Assembly: GCA_017510505.1 (NCBI GenBank)
Contig: JAFWNE010000024.1
Span: 86,214-150,213, forward strand
Direction: 5' to 3'
DNA from: Crickella sp017510505
GTDB lineage: Bacteria > Bacillota > Clostridia > Peptostreptococcales > Anaerovoracaceae
DNA length: 64,000 nt
The notes under the pieces are model-generated. The model was not told the origin of the DNA. It ran no database searches and saw only the letters and a program-made list of their open reading frames with translations. Both the position numbers and the translations under genes were made by a program. Of this stretch, positions 46,456 through 56,438 are shown piece by piece. Position 1 is the stretch's first letter; the number at the start of each line of letters is the position of its first letter.

Positions 46456-47249
46456 TGAAAGAACGTCTGGATGTATTGCTCGTTAATAACGGACTTGCGG
46501 AGTCACGCGAAAAAGCCAAACGGACTATCATGGCCGGCCTGGTCACAGTTGACGGCAGGCTTGAGGACAAGCCCGGATCGCGCTTCGATATTGATTCCGA
46601 TGTGCAGGTAAAAGGACAGGAATGCCCTTATGTGAGCCGTGGAGGACTCAAGCTCGAGAAAGCCATAGAAGAGTGGGGAGTATCCTGTGACGGCGCAGTT
46701 TGTGTCGACATGGGAGCCTCTACGGGAGGATTCACAGACTGCATGCTGCAGCACGGAGCCCGCAAAGTCTATGCCATCGATGTCGGATACGGACAGCTTG
46801 ACTATAAGCTCCGTACGGATGACAGGGTAGTCAACATGGAGAAGACCAACATACGTTATCTGGATACAGCTCTTATCGAGGAACCTGTCGATCTTATCTC
46901 CATTGATGTCAGCTTCATATCAGTAAAGCACATGTTCCCGGTCGCCTCGAGCATCCTTTCAGAGAGCGGAAAGATCCTGTGCCTTGTAAAACCTCAGTTT
47001 GAAGCAGGCAGGGAGCAGGTAGGAAAGGGCGGTATCGTCAGAGAACCTGAGATCCATAAAGAGGTGATAGAGAATGTAATCGGATACGCTTCCGATAACG
47101 GACTTTATCCTGAGGCGCTTTCTTATTCGCCGATAAAAGGTACAAAGGGAAACATAGAATATTTGCTTTTACTTTCACATAAAAAGTGCGATAATAAACT
47201 TGATATGAGCGAAGTTATAAACGAGGCTCATTCAGGTCTGAATAAATAA
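46455..47249 (+). CDS. tlyA: TlyA family rRNA 2'-O-methyltransferase
   Basis: This 264-residue protein has an N-terminal S4 RNA-binding domain (RLDVLLVNNGLAESREKAKRT, 3-60). A Rossmann methyltransferase follows: VCVDMGASTGGFTDCMLQHGA, with SIDVSFISVKHMFP and CLVKPQFEAGREQVGKGG. TlyA methylates cytidines of 16S and 23S rRNA; loss gives capreomycin resistance in mycobacteria. It starts one base before the ispA stop ends. After it comes a 59-bp gap and an independently transcribed aminotransferase. Confidence 0.92.
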   Translation: MKERLDVLLVNNGLAESREKAKRTIMAGLVTVDGRLEDKPGSRFDIDSDVQVKGQECPYVSRGGLKLEKAIEEWGVSCDGAVCVDMGASTGGFTDCMLQHGARKVYAIDVGYGQLDYKLRTDDRVVNMEKTNIRYLDTALIEEPVDLISIDVSFISVKHMFPVASSILSESGKILCLVKPQFEAGREQVGKGGIVREPEIHKEVIENVIGYASDNGLYPEALSYSPIKGTKGNIEYLLLLSHKKCDNKLDMSEVINEAHSGLNK

Positions 47250-47308
47250 CAATCAACACTTTATATCATCGCAAGTTATTATCATTAATCTAACGTAAGG
47301 AGATCGAA

Positions 47309-48505
47309 ATGGAAGTATCAAAAAGATGTGCAGGAATGCAGTTCTCGCCAATCAGAAGATTCAACGTATTTGCTTTTGAGGCTGAAAGAGAACACGGCAA
47401 AAAGGTCTATCGTCTCAACATTGGCCAGCCTGATATCGAGACTCCTGAATGCTTCATGGAAGCTATCAGAAAGTTCGACAAGAAGGTAATTGCATATGCT
47501 GAGTCTCAGGGAATCGACGAACTGCGTGACGCTATGATCGAGTACATGGACAGAGATTTCGGAATGAAGTATGAGAGAGATGACATCCTCGTCACAAACG
47601 GCGGTTCCGAGGCTCTTATCCTTGCATTCACAGCTCTCCTCAACCCTGGTGATGAAGCTCTTATCGCTGAGCCGTTCTACACAAACTACAACACATTCTG
47701 CAACGAGGTTTCCGGCGTGCTCGTACCGCTGACAACCACAGCAGAAGACGGCTACGACTGGGCGAAGAGAGACCTCATCGAGGCTGCAATCACTCCTAAG
47801 ACAAAAGCTATCTGCTGTCTTTCGCCAGGCAACCCTACAGGAAGAGTTCTCACACTGGAAGACATGAGACTCATTGGCGACATCGCTAAAGAGCACGACC
47901 TCTGGATCATCTCCGACGAGGTATACAGAGAATTCGTATATGACGGCGCTGAGGCTCACTCATTCGGGCAGCTCGAAGACATCGCTGACAGAGTAGTACT
48001 GATCGACTCCGTATCCAAGAGATGGTCTGCATGCGGAGCACGTATCGGAGCTGCTATCTCAAAGAACAAAGATTTCATGAGCGCACTCCTGAAGCTCGCC
48101 CAGGGCAGACTCTGCGTACCTACACTCGAGCAGGTAGGCGCAGCGGCTCTCTACAGAATGGACAAGAGCTACTATGACGAAGCAAAAGCTGAGTATGAAG
48201 CAAGAAGAGACGCGGCTTATGATGAGATCTCGAAGATCCCTGGCGTAGTTTGCCAGAAGCCTGGCGGCGCATTCTACATGATGTGCAAGCTTCCTGTAGA
48301 CAACATCGAGGATTTCCTGATGTTCATGCTCAAGGAATTCGACGTAGACGGCGAGACAGCAATGTTCGCTCCGGCTCCTGGATTCTATGCGACAAAGGGA
48401 CTCGGCGGCAATGAGATGCGTATCGCATACGTTCTGACACCTGACAAGATGAGAAGAGCATGCGAGCTCATCAAGCTCGGAGTAGAGGCTTACAACAAGA
48501 GATAA
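47309..48505 (+). CDS. class I/II pyridoxal-phosphate aminotransferase (aspartate aminotransferase-like)
   Basis: This 398-residue fold-type I PLP enzyme has VTNGGSEALILAFTALLNPGDEALI, CCLSPGNPTGRVL, the PLP-binding Asp region WIISDEVYREFVYD, the Schiff-base Lys in SVSKRWSACGARIG (about 231-244) and a C-terminal Arg in EMRIAYV. It most resembles aspartate/aromatic aminotransferases of subgroup I. Codon use is strongly biased towards a few codons, suggesting high expression. AAGGAG precedes the ATG and a hairpin terminator follows, so it is monocistronic. Confidence 0.88.
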   Translation: MEVSKRCAGMQFSPIRRFNVFAFEAEREHGKKVYRLNIGQPDIETPECFMEAIRKFDKKVIAYAESQGIDELRDAMIEYMDRDFGMKYERDDILVTNGGSEALILAFTALLNPGDEALIAEPFYTNYNTFCNEVSGVLVPLTTTAEDGYDWAKRDLIEAAITPKTKAICCLSPGNPTGRVLTLEDMRLIGDIAKEHDLWIISDEVYREFVYDGAEAHSFGQLEDIADRVVLIDSVSKRWSACGARIGAAISKNKDFMSALLKLAQGRLCVPTLEQVGAAALYRMDKSYYDEAKAEYEARRDAAYDEISKIPGVVCQKPGGAFYMMCKLPVDNIEDFLMFMLKEFDVDGETAMFAPAPGFYATKGLGGNEMRIAYVLTPDKMRRACELIKLGVEAYNKR

Positions 48506-48540
48506 GCTGACACACATTTAATTAATGATCTAACTGGTGG

Positions 48541-48577
48541 AGGGGGAATCATCACATTCCCCCTTTACTGATTTTTA
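48541..48577 (+). terminator. hairpin terminator between the aminotransferase gene and mutS
   Basis: Perfect 9-bp stem AGGGGGAAT / ATTCCCCCT with a 6-base loop (48550-48555), followed by a T-rich but interrupted tract. It ends 17 bases before the mutS start. Confidence 0.75.
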
Positions 48578-48593
48578 TGGTTTTAAACGAATT

Positions 48594-51245
48594 ATGGCTG
48601 AAGCAAAACTTTCCCCAATGATGCAGCAATACATGGCGATCAAGGATGACTACAAGGATGCCATCCTTTTGTACCGTCTCGGAGACTTCTACGAGATGTT
48701 TTTTGATGATGCCATGCTCGCTTCGGCCGAACTTGAGCTGACTCTAACAGGACGTAACTGCGGACTCGAAGAGCGTGCTCCTATGTGCGGTGTGCCATAT
48801 CATTCTGTCGATCAGTACATCGTCAGGCTGGTGAACAACGGTCATAAAGTCGCCATCTGCGAACAGGTGGAAGATCCGGCTGAGGCAAAAGGGATAGTAA
48901 AACGCGAGATCACAAAAATATATACTCCGGGCACTCTTGACATAACCGATAACGGCAGAGGAGAAAACAACGTATATATCGCTTCGGCATGCGTATCGGA
49001 TGCCATGACTGCTGTAGCTCTGGCGGACATAACCACCGGAGAGCTTTCGGCATACGAATACGAGACCGAATATGAGAATGGCAAGGTCTCATTTATTCGC
49101 CTTTTAAACGATCTTTCCGTACTGGATATAAAAGAACTCGTAATAAGCGATGAATTGAGCTCAGAACTTGAAATATCGCTTTCTGAGACCATGCCATCGC
49201 TTTATCTCGATTCTGTAGATCCTTCATATTACAGATATCAGGCGGCAAGAGACGTTCTCATGGATCAGTTTAGCGTGTCTTCTCTCATACCTCTGGACAT
49301 GGAAGGCCGCGAGGAAATGACTTCAGCTGCAGGATCGCTTCTGATGTATCTGAGAGAGACTCAGAAAGGAGATCTTGATCAGTTCAGGAATATCACCATA
49401 AAGCAGCATGACGGCGTAATGCATCTGGACAGATCGACACTCCGGAATCTTGAACTGCTGGAGACCATATACGACGGGGATATAAGAGGATCGCTGCTTG
49501 GAGTTATAGGCAAGACCAGGACCGCCATGGGAGGCAGGCTGCTCAGGTCATGGCTGAGAGAACCGCTGACAGATGTGGCTGAGATCAATCTCAGGCTCGA
49601 CGCGGTCGATGAACTCAAACGCGAGACCATTGCCGCAAATAATATTTCCAACAGCCTCAAGCATGTATATGACTTCCAGAGGCTGACCGCGAGAGTCGCG
49701 ACCGGAAGGGCGGACGCCAGAGATCTTATCGCTCTAAAAAAGACCGTCGCCCAGATGCCGGATATAAAGTACGAACTTTCAGGGCTTAACGCTCCGAAGC
49801 TGAGATCGATAGATTCGTCAATAGCTGATTTTGATTATTTATACACTCTTATAGAGCGTTCCATCTGTGAAGAACCGCCTATGACGATCACAGAGGGCGG
49901 CATCATCAAGCCGGGATACTCCAAAGAACTTGACAGGCTCAAGGAGTCCATATCCGGTGCAAAGCAATGGATAGCGGGACTTGAGGAGACAGAAAAGGAG
50001 AGGACCGGCATCAAGACACTGAGGGTCGGATACAACAAGGTCTTCGGATATTACATTGACGTCAGCAAGGGCATGATAGACAAGGTGCCTGATGATTACA
50101 TCCGCAAGCAGACCCTCGTAAATAACGAAAGATACATAACTCCTGAACTTAAGGAGAAAGAAGATCTGGTACTCACGGCCGAGGCCAGGATCAATAAACT
50201 TGAGTACGAAGAATTCAGAAAGATAAGGACAGCTATAGAGCCGTACATATCTGATCTGCAGTCAGCTTCCGCGGCAATTGCCGCTCTTGATGTCTTGATA
50301 TCCTTTGCCAGAGTCGCCGCTTCCAACGCATATGTCAAGCCTGTTGTGAACGACGGAAACATCATAGACATAAAGGCCGGAAGACATCCTGCAGTCGAGC
50401 AGCTGCTTGGCGCGGGCATGTTCGTATCCAATGATACATACATTGATATGGATGAGCGCAGCATGCTCATCATCACAGGCCCTAACATGTCCGGTAAATC
50501 CACCTACATGAGGCAGACCGCTGTCATAGTCCTGATGGCTCAGATAGGCTGTTTTGTGCCTGCGGCTTCGGCTGAGATAGGCGTGGTCGACCGCATTTTC
50601 ACAAGAATAGGAGCTTCAGACAATCTGGCATACGGCCAGTCGACCTTCTACATCGAGATGAGCGAGCTCGCCGGCATCTTAAGAAACGCCACTTCAAGGA
50701 GTCTTATCATTCTCGATGAGATAGGCAGGGGAACGAGCACATTCGATGGTCTGTCCATCGCATGGGCAACAGCAAAGTATCTTGCGGAACCTGAGCACAG
50801 AGTCCGTACGATGTTTGCCACTCATTATCATGAGCTCACTGAGCTTGAAGAAGAGCAGGAGGGCATACATAACTTATCCGTCGCCGCTGCAGAAGACGGC
50901 AACGATGTTGTATTCCTGCATAACATAATCGAAGGGCCTGCCAGCAAGAGTTATGGAATCCACGTAGCGAGGATAGCAGGCATCCCTGAGATCATAAGGA
51001 GCGAGGCCAGAAAGAAACTCAAACAGCTTGAAAGCACTGAACTATCCGGACGAAAAACAGAATCGGAGACAGAACAGATTTCATTCATGTCCGATGAACT
51101 CGCCGATGAAGCCATAAGGGCTGATGCAGAGAAGTTCAGGAACCTTGCTTCAAAACTAAGCGAAACAGACATAAACAGGATGACCCCTGTTGCCGCACTC
51201 ATAAAGCTGCAGGAGATCATCGATGATATAAGTGAAAAGATATGA
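48594..51245 (+). CDS. mutS: DNA mismatch repair protein MutS
   Basis: This 883-residue protein has an N-terminal mismatch-binding domain with LLYRLGDFYEMFFDDA, then connector, core and clamp domains. The ATPase has Walker A GPNMSGKSTYMRQTA near 625, IFTRIGASDNLAYGQSTFYIEM, and Walker B/D-loop LDEIGRGTSTFDGLSIAWA. The frame is open from 48537, but that stretch is the terminator hairpin; ATG 48594 gives the family start (MAEAKLSPMMQQYMAIKDDYK without its usual Shine-Dalgarno). It overlaps mutL by 4 bases. Confidence 0.95.
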   Translation: MAEAKLSPMMQQYMAIKDDYKDAILLYRLGDFYEMFFDDAMLASAELELTLTGRNCGLEERAPMCGVPYHSVDQYIVRLVNNGHKVAICEQVEDPAEAKGIVKREITKIYTPGTLDITDNGRGENNVYIASACVSDAMTAVALADITTGELSAYEYETEYENGKVSFIRLLNDLSVLDIKELVISDELSSELEISLSETMPSLYLDSVDPSYYRYQAARDVLMDQFSVSSLIPLDMEGREEMTSAAGSLLMYLRETQKGDLDQFRNITIKQHDGVMHLDRSTLRNLELLETIYDGDIRGSLLGVIGKTRTAMGGRLLRSWLREPLTDVAEINLRLDAVDELKRETIAANNISNSLKHVYDFQRLTARVATGRADARDLIALKKTVAQMPDIKYELSGLNAPKLRSIDSSIADFDYLYTLIERSICEEPPMTITEGGIIKPGYSKELDRLKESISGAKQWIAGLEETEKERTGIKTLRVGYNKVFGYYIDVSKGMIDKVPDDYIRKQTLVNNERYITPELKEKEDLVLTAEARINKLEYEEFRKIRTAIEPYISDLQSASAAIAALDVLISFARVAASNAYVKPVVNDGNIIDIKAGRHPAVEQLLGAGMFVSNDTYIDMDERSMLIITGPNMSGKSTYMRQTAVIVLMAQIGCFVPAASAEIGVVDRIFTRIGASDNLAYGQSTFYIEMSELAGILRNATSRSLIILDEIGRGTSTFDGLSIAWATAKYLAEPEHRVRTMFATHYHELTELEEEQEGIHNLSVAAAEDGNDVVFLHNIIEGPASKSYGIHVARIAGIPEIIRSEARKKLKQLESTELSGRKTESETEQISFMSDELADEAIRADAEKFRNLASKLSETDINRMTPVAALIKLQEIIDDISEKI

Positions 51246-53008
51246 TCAAGGTATTGGACAGTTTTGTCGCTGATAAGATAGCGGCCGGTGAAGTAATTGA
51301 ACGGCCTGTATCAGCGGTAAAAGAACTTGTTGAAAACTCAATAGACGCAGGTGCGCGCACCATCATAGTTGAGATCAGAAACGGCGGAAAGTCATATATC
51401 AGGGTCACCGATGACGGATGCGGCATCTCTTTTGATGAGGCGGAAACGGCCTTTCTCAGGCATGCTACAAGCAAGATAAGCAGTATAACGGATCTCGACA
51501 ATATCATATCTCTAGGTTTCAGGGGAGAAGCTCTCGCAAGCATATCCGCAGTATCCAGACTCACCATGGTCACGCGTACCGGGGATTCTCCGTCAGGGGC
51601 AAAGATAATCCTTCACGGCGGCCAGGTAGTATCAAAAGAACGTACCGGAGCAAACAAAGGCACCACTGTTATCGTAGAAGATCTTTTCTACAACACACCG
51701 GCCAGAAGAAAGTTCATGAAGAGCGACGCAAGAGAAGCGTCGGCTATCATTGAGCTAATTCAGCAATATGCCGTATGCTACACGGATATCCGTTTCATGA
51801 TGATAAACAACGGCGCTACGCTTTTCTCTACGGCAGGAGATGGAAAAACTTTATCCATGATAAAAATGCTTTATCCGGATCTTGCAAGACACGGTCTTGT
51901 TCCGGTATCTGATGATGGCGTCAGCGGTTTCATATCCGATCCCGGAAGCACCATGACTACACGCAAGGGACAACTGTTCTTTGTGAACGGAAGACTGGTA
52001 TCAAGCAGCATAATCGAAAAAGCAGTAGAAGAGGGCTACTGCGGGCGTATTTTCAGCGGTTTCCCTGTATCTGTCCTCTTCATTAGCGCTGAACCTGACA
52101 CCATAGATGTCAATATTCATCCTGGCAAGCGTGAGATAAGGTTCCTCAGGCAGGATGATATAAAAAATGCCGTTTCAGAAGCGGTCAGAAAGGCGGTAAT
52201 GACAGATGCTGCGGTTCCTAAAGGTTTTGTTAAAAATATTGAAAATCCTCACAAGGACAGTTTAAATAATACTGCCAAAGAAAGCGTTTCCGAACAGCCG
52301 GCAAGTGAGCAGGCTTCTATCAGAGAATACCTCTTCAGCCTTGACAGAATAGAGGAAAAAGAAGAACCGGCTTATGAGCCTTCATTCGTATCCGAAGAAG
52401 CTGCTGATCTTAGAACTGTGAATCCGGCGCCTTTTGATTTCAGCGAACTGACTTTCAAAGGCTATGTGTTCAATACTTACATAATCATGCAGGGCAGGGA
52501 CGAGCTGTATATTTTTGATCAGCATGCAGCTCACGAGAGGGTGTTCTACGAGAAGTTCTTGCAGGGATACAACGATTCCTCACACTCGCCACAGCCTCTT
52601 CTCACGGCCTTCACAATCAATGTGAGCCCTGATGTATACTCTATTGACAGAGAATGGCTGAACGATCTCAGACACATGGGGTATGATATCGAGGACTTCG
52701 GCGACCGGACATTCATCGTCAGAGGCATACCTCCGTACATGGAAATAGGCGAAGCTGAGGGCTTCGCTGCAGGATATGCCGAAGCAGCAGGGGAGGCCGG
52801 TGGCGCAAACAGGACAGTCATAGACAAGCTGATAATGAAGTCCTGCAAATCGGCAGTAAAAGCACACGACAAACTTTCAGAACTGGAGATCGATGACCTG
52901 ATGAAAAAGCTGGCGCAGTGCGATAATCCGTACTCATGCCCACACGGACGCCCGACTTTCATCAAGGTCACATCATACGATATCGAAAGATCGTTCAGAA
53001 GAAAATAA
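51242..53008 (+). CDS. mutL: DNA mismatch repair protein MutL with endonuclease motif
   Basis: This 588-residue protein has a GHKL ATPase N-terminus (ELVENSIDAGA, DDGCGIS, GFRGEALASI), a linker (about 330-400) and a C-terminal dimerisation domain with DQHAAHERVFYEKF. This is the DQHA(x)2E(x)4E metal motif of MutL proteins that nick DNA in bacteria lacking MutH. CPHGRP near the end completes the site. miaA follows after 19 bases. Confidence 0.95.
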   Translation: MIKVLDSFVADKIAAGEVIERPVSAVKELVENSIDAGARTIIVEIRNGGKSYIRVTDDGCGISFDEAETAFLRHATSKISSITDLDNIISLGFRGEALASISAVSRLTMVTRTGDSPSGAKIILHGGQVVSKERTGANKGTTVIVEDLFYNTPARRKFMKSDAREASAIIELIQQYAVCYTDIRFMMINNGATLFSTAGDGKTLSMIKMLYPDLARHGLVPVSDDGVSGFISDPGSTMTTRKGQLFFVNGRLVSSSIIEKAVEEGYCGRIFSGFPVSVLFISAEPDTIDVNIHPGKREIRFLRQDDIKNAVSEAVRKAVMTDAAVPKGFVKNIENPHKDSLNNTAKESVSEQPASEQASIREYLFSLDRIEEKEEPAYEPSFVSEEAADLRTVNPAPFDFSELTFKGYVFNTYIIMQGRDELYIFDQHAAHERVFYEKFLQGYNDSSHSPQPLLTAFTINVSPDVYSIDREWLNDLRHMGYDIEDFGDRTFIVRGIPPYMEIGEAEGFAAGYAEAAGEAGGANRTVIDKLIMKSCKSAVKAHDKLSELEIDDLMKKLAQCDNPYSCPHGRPTFIKVTSYDIERSFRRK

Positions 53009-53027
53009 AGCGATCCGGGAGTAATTA

Positions 53028-53963
53028 ATGAACAACACTGTATATATCATTTCGGGACCGACCGCATCGGGAAAGAGCATAATATCCTACTATCTTGCCA
53101 AGCGTATAAACGGCGAGATAGTCAACTGCGACTCGATCCAGCTTTATAAATACATGGACATCGGAAGTGCAAAGCCTTCCGATAAGGCGATGTCAGAAGT
53201 TCCTCATCACCTTTATTCGATCGAGGATCCGTCGGAAAACATGACAGTCGCCGACTTCAGAAAGCTCGCGCTTGAAGCCATCGATGACATTCTTGCGCGT
53301 GGCAAAACGCCCATAGTCTGCGGAGGTACTGGTTTGTATCTGAACGCCATCCTCTACGACATGGACTTTGGCGCTGTACCTGATGACGAGGATAGAAGAC
53401 AAGAGCTTGAGAAACTCGCCGAGGAACGTGGCAGTCTTTACATGCATGAATATCTTCAGGGCCTTGATCCTGAAGCAGCCGCCCGTATCCATCCCAACAA
53501 CACGCGAAAGATCATAAGGGCCATTGAGGCTTATGAGTATGGCAAAGGCATCAAGGATCTCAATGAGTGCGTGCTCAACCCTGACTATGACTTCAAATTC
53601 TTTGCAATAACGATGGAAAGAGAATGGCTGTATGAGAGGATAAACCGCAGGGCAGCCCGCCTTATTACGGAAGGCCTTGTAGATGAAGTGACAGATCTTC
53701 TAAAAATGGGATATACGCCTGATCTTCCATCCATGAAGGGCATAGGCTATAAGGAGATCATAGGTTTTCTCAACGGCGAGTACGATCTCTTTGACGCCAG
53801 AGAACTTATTCAGAAAAACACACGGCATTACGCCAAGAGGCAGTATACCTGGCTCAAGAGATACGATTTCGTCACATGGATCGATATCAAGAAAGGCGAA
53901 ACGGTAGGAGAGGTAGTAGACCGCATACTTACCGCTGCTGAAGACAGCGAACAGGATGGCTAA
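53028..53963 (+). CDS. miaA: tRNA dimethylallyltransferase
   Basis: This 311-residue enzyme prenylates A37 of tRNAs reading UNN codons. The P-loop GPTASGKSIISYYLAK is at about 8-23. CDSIQLYKYMDIGSAKP, HHLYSIEDPSENMTVADF and the GGTGLYLNAILYDMDF motif are diagnostic. The mutS-mutL-miaA order is widely conserved. It overlaps the recombinase gene by 8 bases. Confidence 0.95.
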   Translation: MNNTVYIISGPTASGKSIISYYLAKRINGEIVNCDSIQLYKYMDIGSAKPSDKAMSEVPHHLYSIEDPSENMTVADFRKLALEAIDDILARGKTPIVCGGTGLYLNAILYDMDFGAVPDDEDRRQELEKLAEERGSLYMHEYLQGLDPEAAARIHPNNTRKIIRAIEAYEYGKGIKDLNECVLNPDYDFKFFAITMEREWLYERINRRAARLITEGLVDEVTDLLKMGYTPDLPSMKGIGYKEIIGFLNGEYDLFDARELIQKNTRHYAKRQYTWLKRYDFVTWIDIKKGETVGEVVDRILTAAEDSEQDG

Positions 53964-55101
53964 AACAACATACGACAGCAAGGAATTCAGATCGCACAAC
54001 AAGAGCGATAAACCGGATAATATCGTAAAAAAAGAAAACGATATCTATCTGGAATGCGAAGCCATACAGAAAGAGCTTCCGAATTTTTTGCGGCCGTATT
54101 TTGCTTATCTGAGAGGAAACGTACTGCCGATGACAAGGCTTGCGTATCTCCATGACGTCAGATTCTTCATGAATTATCTGATAAACGAGACAGATCTGAC
54201 TAAAGCCAAAGTCACCAAAGATATCACCTCAGATGAATTGAACAACATAGTGGCCGCTGACATAAACCTCTTCATCGACTATTGCCGTAAATACATCGTC
54301 GATGACGGCGACACAGTCACTGTCTATGAGAACAACAACAAATCACTGGCCCGCAAGAAGTCTTCGGTCTCCGTGCTTTTCAAGCAGCTGTACAGAGACG
54401 GCCTGGTCGATCAGAACATCACAGACGGCTTTGATCCGATAAGAGTCGCCAAGCCGGGAGAACGGGAGATAAAAGCGCTTCAGGATGATGAAGTCATGAT
54501 AATGCTTGATGCAGTTTCTACCGGTGCCGGCCTGACGAATCATGAAAGGACTTATTGGGAGAAGACGAAGCTCCGCGACAAGGCGATACTTGTGATGTTC
54601 GTTACCTACGGTCTCAGACTCAGCGAGCTGCAGCAGCTCAATCTCTCTTCTTTCAACTTCTCAAGAGGGGAGTTCAAGATTTACCGCAAGAGAGGCAAGG
54701 AGTCTGTAATGCCTCTGAACCGCTCTGTGGAGATGGTCCTGAACGATTACATCAATAACGAAAGAAATACCGTGATACCTGAAGATTCCGCCGCAGAGGA
54801 CGCGCTCTTCCTGTCCATACAGGGCAAGCGCATAACCGAACGGGCAATCAGGGATCTTGTAAAGAAATATACATCCATTGCGCTGAATACGAGCCGCCGT
54901 GCGGGCTACAGTCCTCATAAACTCAGGGCTACGGCAGCGACATCACTAATAGGACGCGGCAATTCCATATACGATGTCGCCGCATTACTAGATCATGAGC
55001 AGGTCACAACCACTCAGTTGTATGCTCAACACAAGATGAATGTTAAGCGAGACCTTGTCAGCGGAATGGAATGGGAACTTGAACGTACTGACGACGAATA
55101 A
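53956..55101 (+). CDS. tyrosine-type site-specific recombinase (XerC/XerD-like)
   Basis: This 381-residue integrase-fold recombinase has a SAM-like N-terminal DNA-binding domain (about 40-165). The catalytic domain has the full set R221 (YGLRLSEL), K248 (GKES), H321 and R324 (HKLRATAAT), H347 (LDHEQV) and the nucleophile Y356 (TTTQLYAQH). It is longer than XerC/XerD (about 300), with an extra charged N-terminus of about 35 residues and an insert near 110-130. It sits co-directionally inside a repair and tRNA-modification operon with short overlaps to both neighbours, which looks like a resident housekeeping recombinase rather than a recent element. No dif or att site is visible nearby. Confidence 0.87.
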   Translation: MAKTTYDSKEFRSHNKSDKPDNIVKKENDIYLECEAIQKELPNFLRPYFAYLRGNVLPMTRLAYLHDVRFFMNYLINETDLTKAKVTKDITSDELNNIVAADINLFIDYCRKYIVDDGDTVTVYENNNKSLARKKSSVSVLFKQLYRDGLVDQNITDGFDPIRVAKPGEREIKALQDDEVMIMLDAVSTGAGLTNHERTYWEKTKLRDKAILVMFVTYGLRLSELQQLNLSSFNFSRGEFKIYRKRGKESVMPLNRSVEMVLNDYINNERNTVIPEDSAAEDALFLSIQGKRITERAIRDLVKKYTSIALNTSRRAGYSPHKLRATAATSLIGRGNSIYDVAALLDHEQVTTTQLYAQHKMNVKRDLVSGMEWELERTDDE

Positions 55102-56438
55102 TGACTGACTACAAAGACTATTTAAAGAAAGAATTCAATATAAACGAAGAGGTACTGGATCTTGTAGATAAAGCTGAAAACCTTCTGACAGAACGATTTG
55201 ATCGTATTGATGACACTACCGCCATATGTCAGATGAAAGTACTTAAGGCTTTCCAGGATAACCATATAAATGCTACGCATTTCGACTGGAGCACAGGTTA
55301 TGGCTATGATGATGCAGGCCGTGATGCTGTGGAAAGGGTGTATGCATCCGTATTCGGTACCGAAGCTGCACTTGTAAGACCCAACATCGTTAATGGAACG
55401 CACGCAATTGCTTCTACTTTGCTTGGACTTTTACGTCCTGGAGACGAATTGATCGAGGTCACAGGCACTCCATACGATACGCTACAGACTGTCATAGGAA
55501 GACCGGATGGCAGCGCAGCAAACAAGAGGGGAGACGGCAGTCTTTTAGGACCCGATGATTTCAAGGGGACGATAAAAGATTATGGTATAGTATATAAAGA
55601 AGTAGCTCTCGGCGACGATCTTGACATAAATCTTGAAGCTATCCGTAATGCTGTCACTCCGAATACCAAAGTAGTTGCCATGCAGCGCTCTACGGGCTAT
55701 GACTGGAGACCCGCCATTTCACTTGAAAGTCTCAGAAAAGCAACTGAACTGGTCCACAGCATCAACAAAGATATCGTTGTAATGCTTGATAACTGCTACG
55801 GCGAATTTGTCGGGACCGTTGAACCTACTGAGTTCGGAGTAGATGTCATGGCAGGCTCGCTTATAAAGAATCCCGGAGGCGGACTTGCTCTGTCCGGAGG
55901 ATATGTAGTCGGCAGAGCCGATCTTATAGAACAGATATCATACAGGCTTACATGCCCGGGGATCGGCGCTGAATGCGGTCTTACATTCGGTCAGAACAGA
56001 AATGTATTGCAAGGACTTTTCCTTGCACCAAAAGTCGTAAATGCGGCCTTGAAGGGCGCTATTCTGGCCGGCACCGTATACAGCATGCTCGGTTTTGATG
56101 TGATGCCGCCGGCAGACAGCGACAGAAGCGACATAATACAGGCCATAAAGTTCAGAACAGCTGAGCGTACAGTAGCTTTCTGCCAGGCCGTACAGTCTGC
56201 TTCGCCTATAGATTCATATGTTTCACCTATGCCATGGGATATGCCGGGTTATGAAGATCAGGTAGTGATGGCTGCAGGAGCATTTGTACAGGGATCATCC
56301 ATAGAACTCAGCGCAGATGCTCCTCTCAGAGAGCCTTATATCGCTTATTTCCAGGGCGGTCTTACATACGAACACTCCAGATTCGGTGTGATAAAAAGTC
56401 TGGATACATTGTATAAAAAAGGTTTTATTCAGATATGA
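55101..56438 (+). CDS. methionine gamma-lyase family PLP protein (YnbB-like, aluminium-resistance protein)
   Basis: This 445-residue fold-type I PLP protein has HFDWSTGYGYDDAGRDAVE, LVRPNIVNGTHAIA and the probable PLP Lys in MAGSLIKNPGGGLALSGGYVVG (about 253-274), the pattern of the YnbB/aluminium-resistance family. Annotations as lyase are by homology only; the physiological substrate is unproven. In B. subtilis ynbB is also near miaA. It starts one base before the recombinase stop ends and overlaps the next gene by 4 bases. Confidence 0.85.
   Translation: MTDYKDYLKKEFNINEEVLDLVDKAENLLTERFDRIDDTTAICQMKVLKAFQDNHINATHFDWSTGYGYDDAGRDAVERVYASVFGTEAALVRPNIVNGTHAIASTLLGLLRPGDELIEVTGTPYDTLQTVIGRPDGSAANKRGDGSLLGPDDFKGTIKDYGIVYKEVALGDDLDINLEAIRNAVTPNTKVVAMQRSTGYDWRPAISLESLRKATELVHSINKDIVVMLDNCYGEFVGTVEPTEFGVDVMAGSLIKNPGGGLALSGGYVVGRADLIEQISYRLTCPGIGAECGLTFGQNRNVLQGLFLAPKVVNAALKGAILAGTVYSMLGFDVMPPADSDRSDIIQAIKFRTAERTVAFCQAVQSASPIDSYVSPMPWDMPGYEDQVVMAAGAFVQGSSIELSADAPLREPYIAYFQGGLTYEHSRFGVIKSLDTLYKKGFIQI

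Noticed and set aside
48537..48593. Upstream extension of mutS
   Set aside because: The stretch is a terminator hairpin and the MutS family starts at the ATG at 48594.
53956..55101. Integrase as marker of an integrated mobile element
   Set aside because: Overlaps with both neighbours, codon use like the operon and no flanking direct repeats seen; a resident recombinase is more likely.
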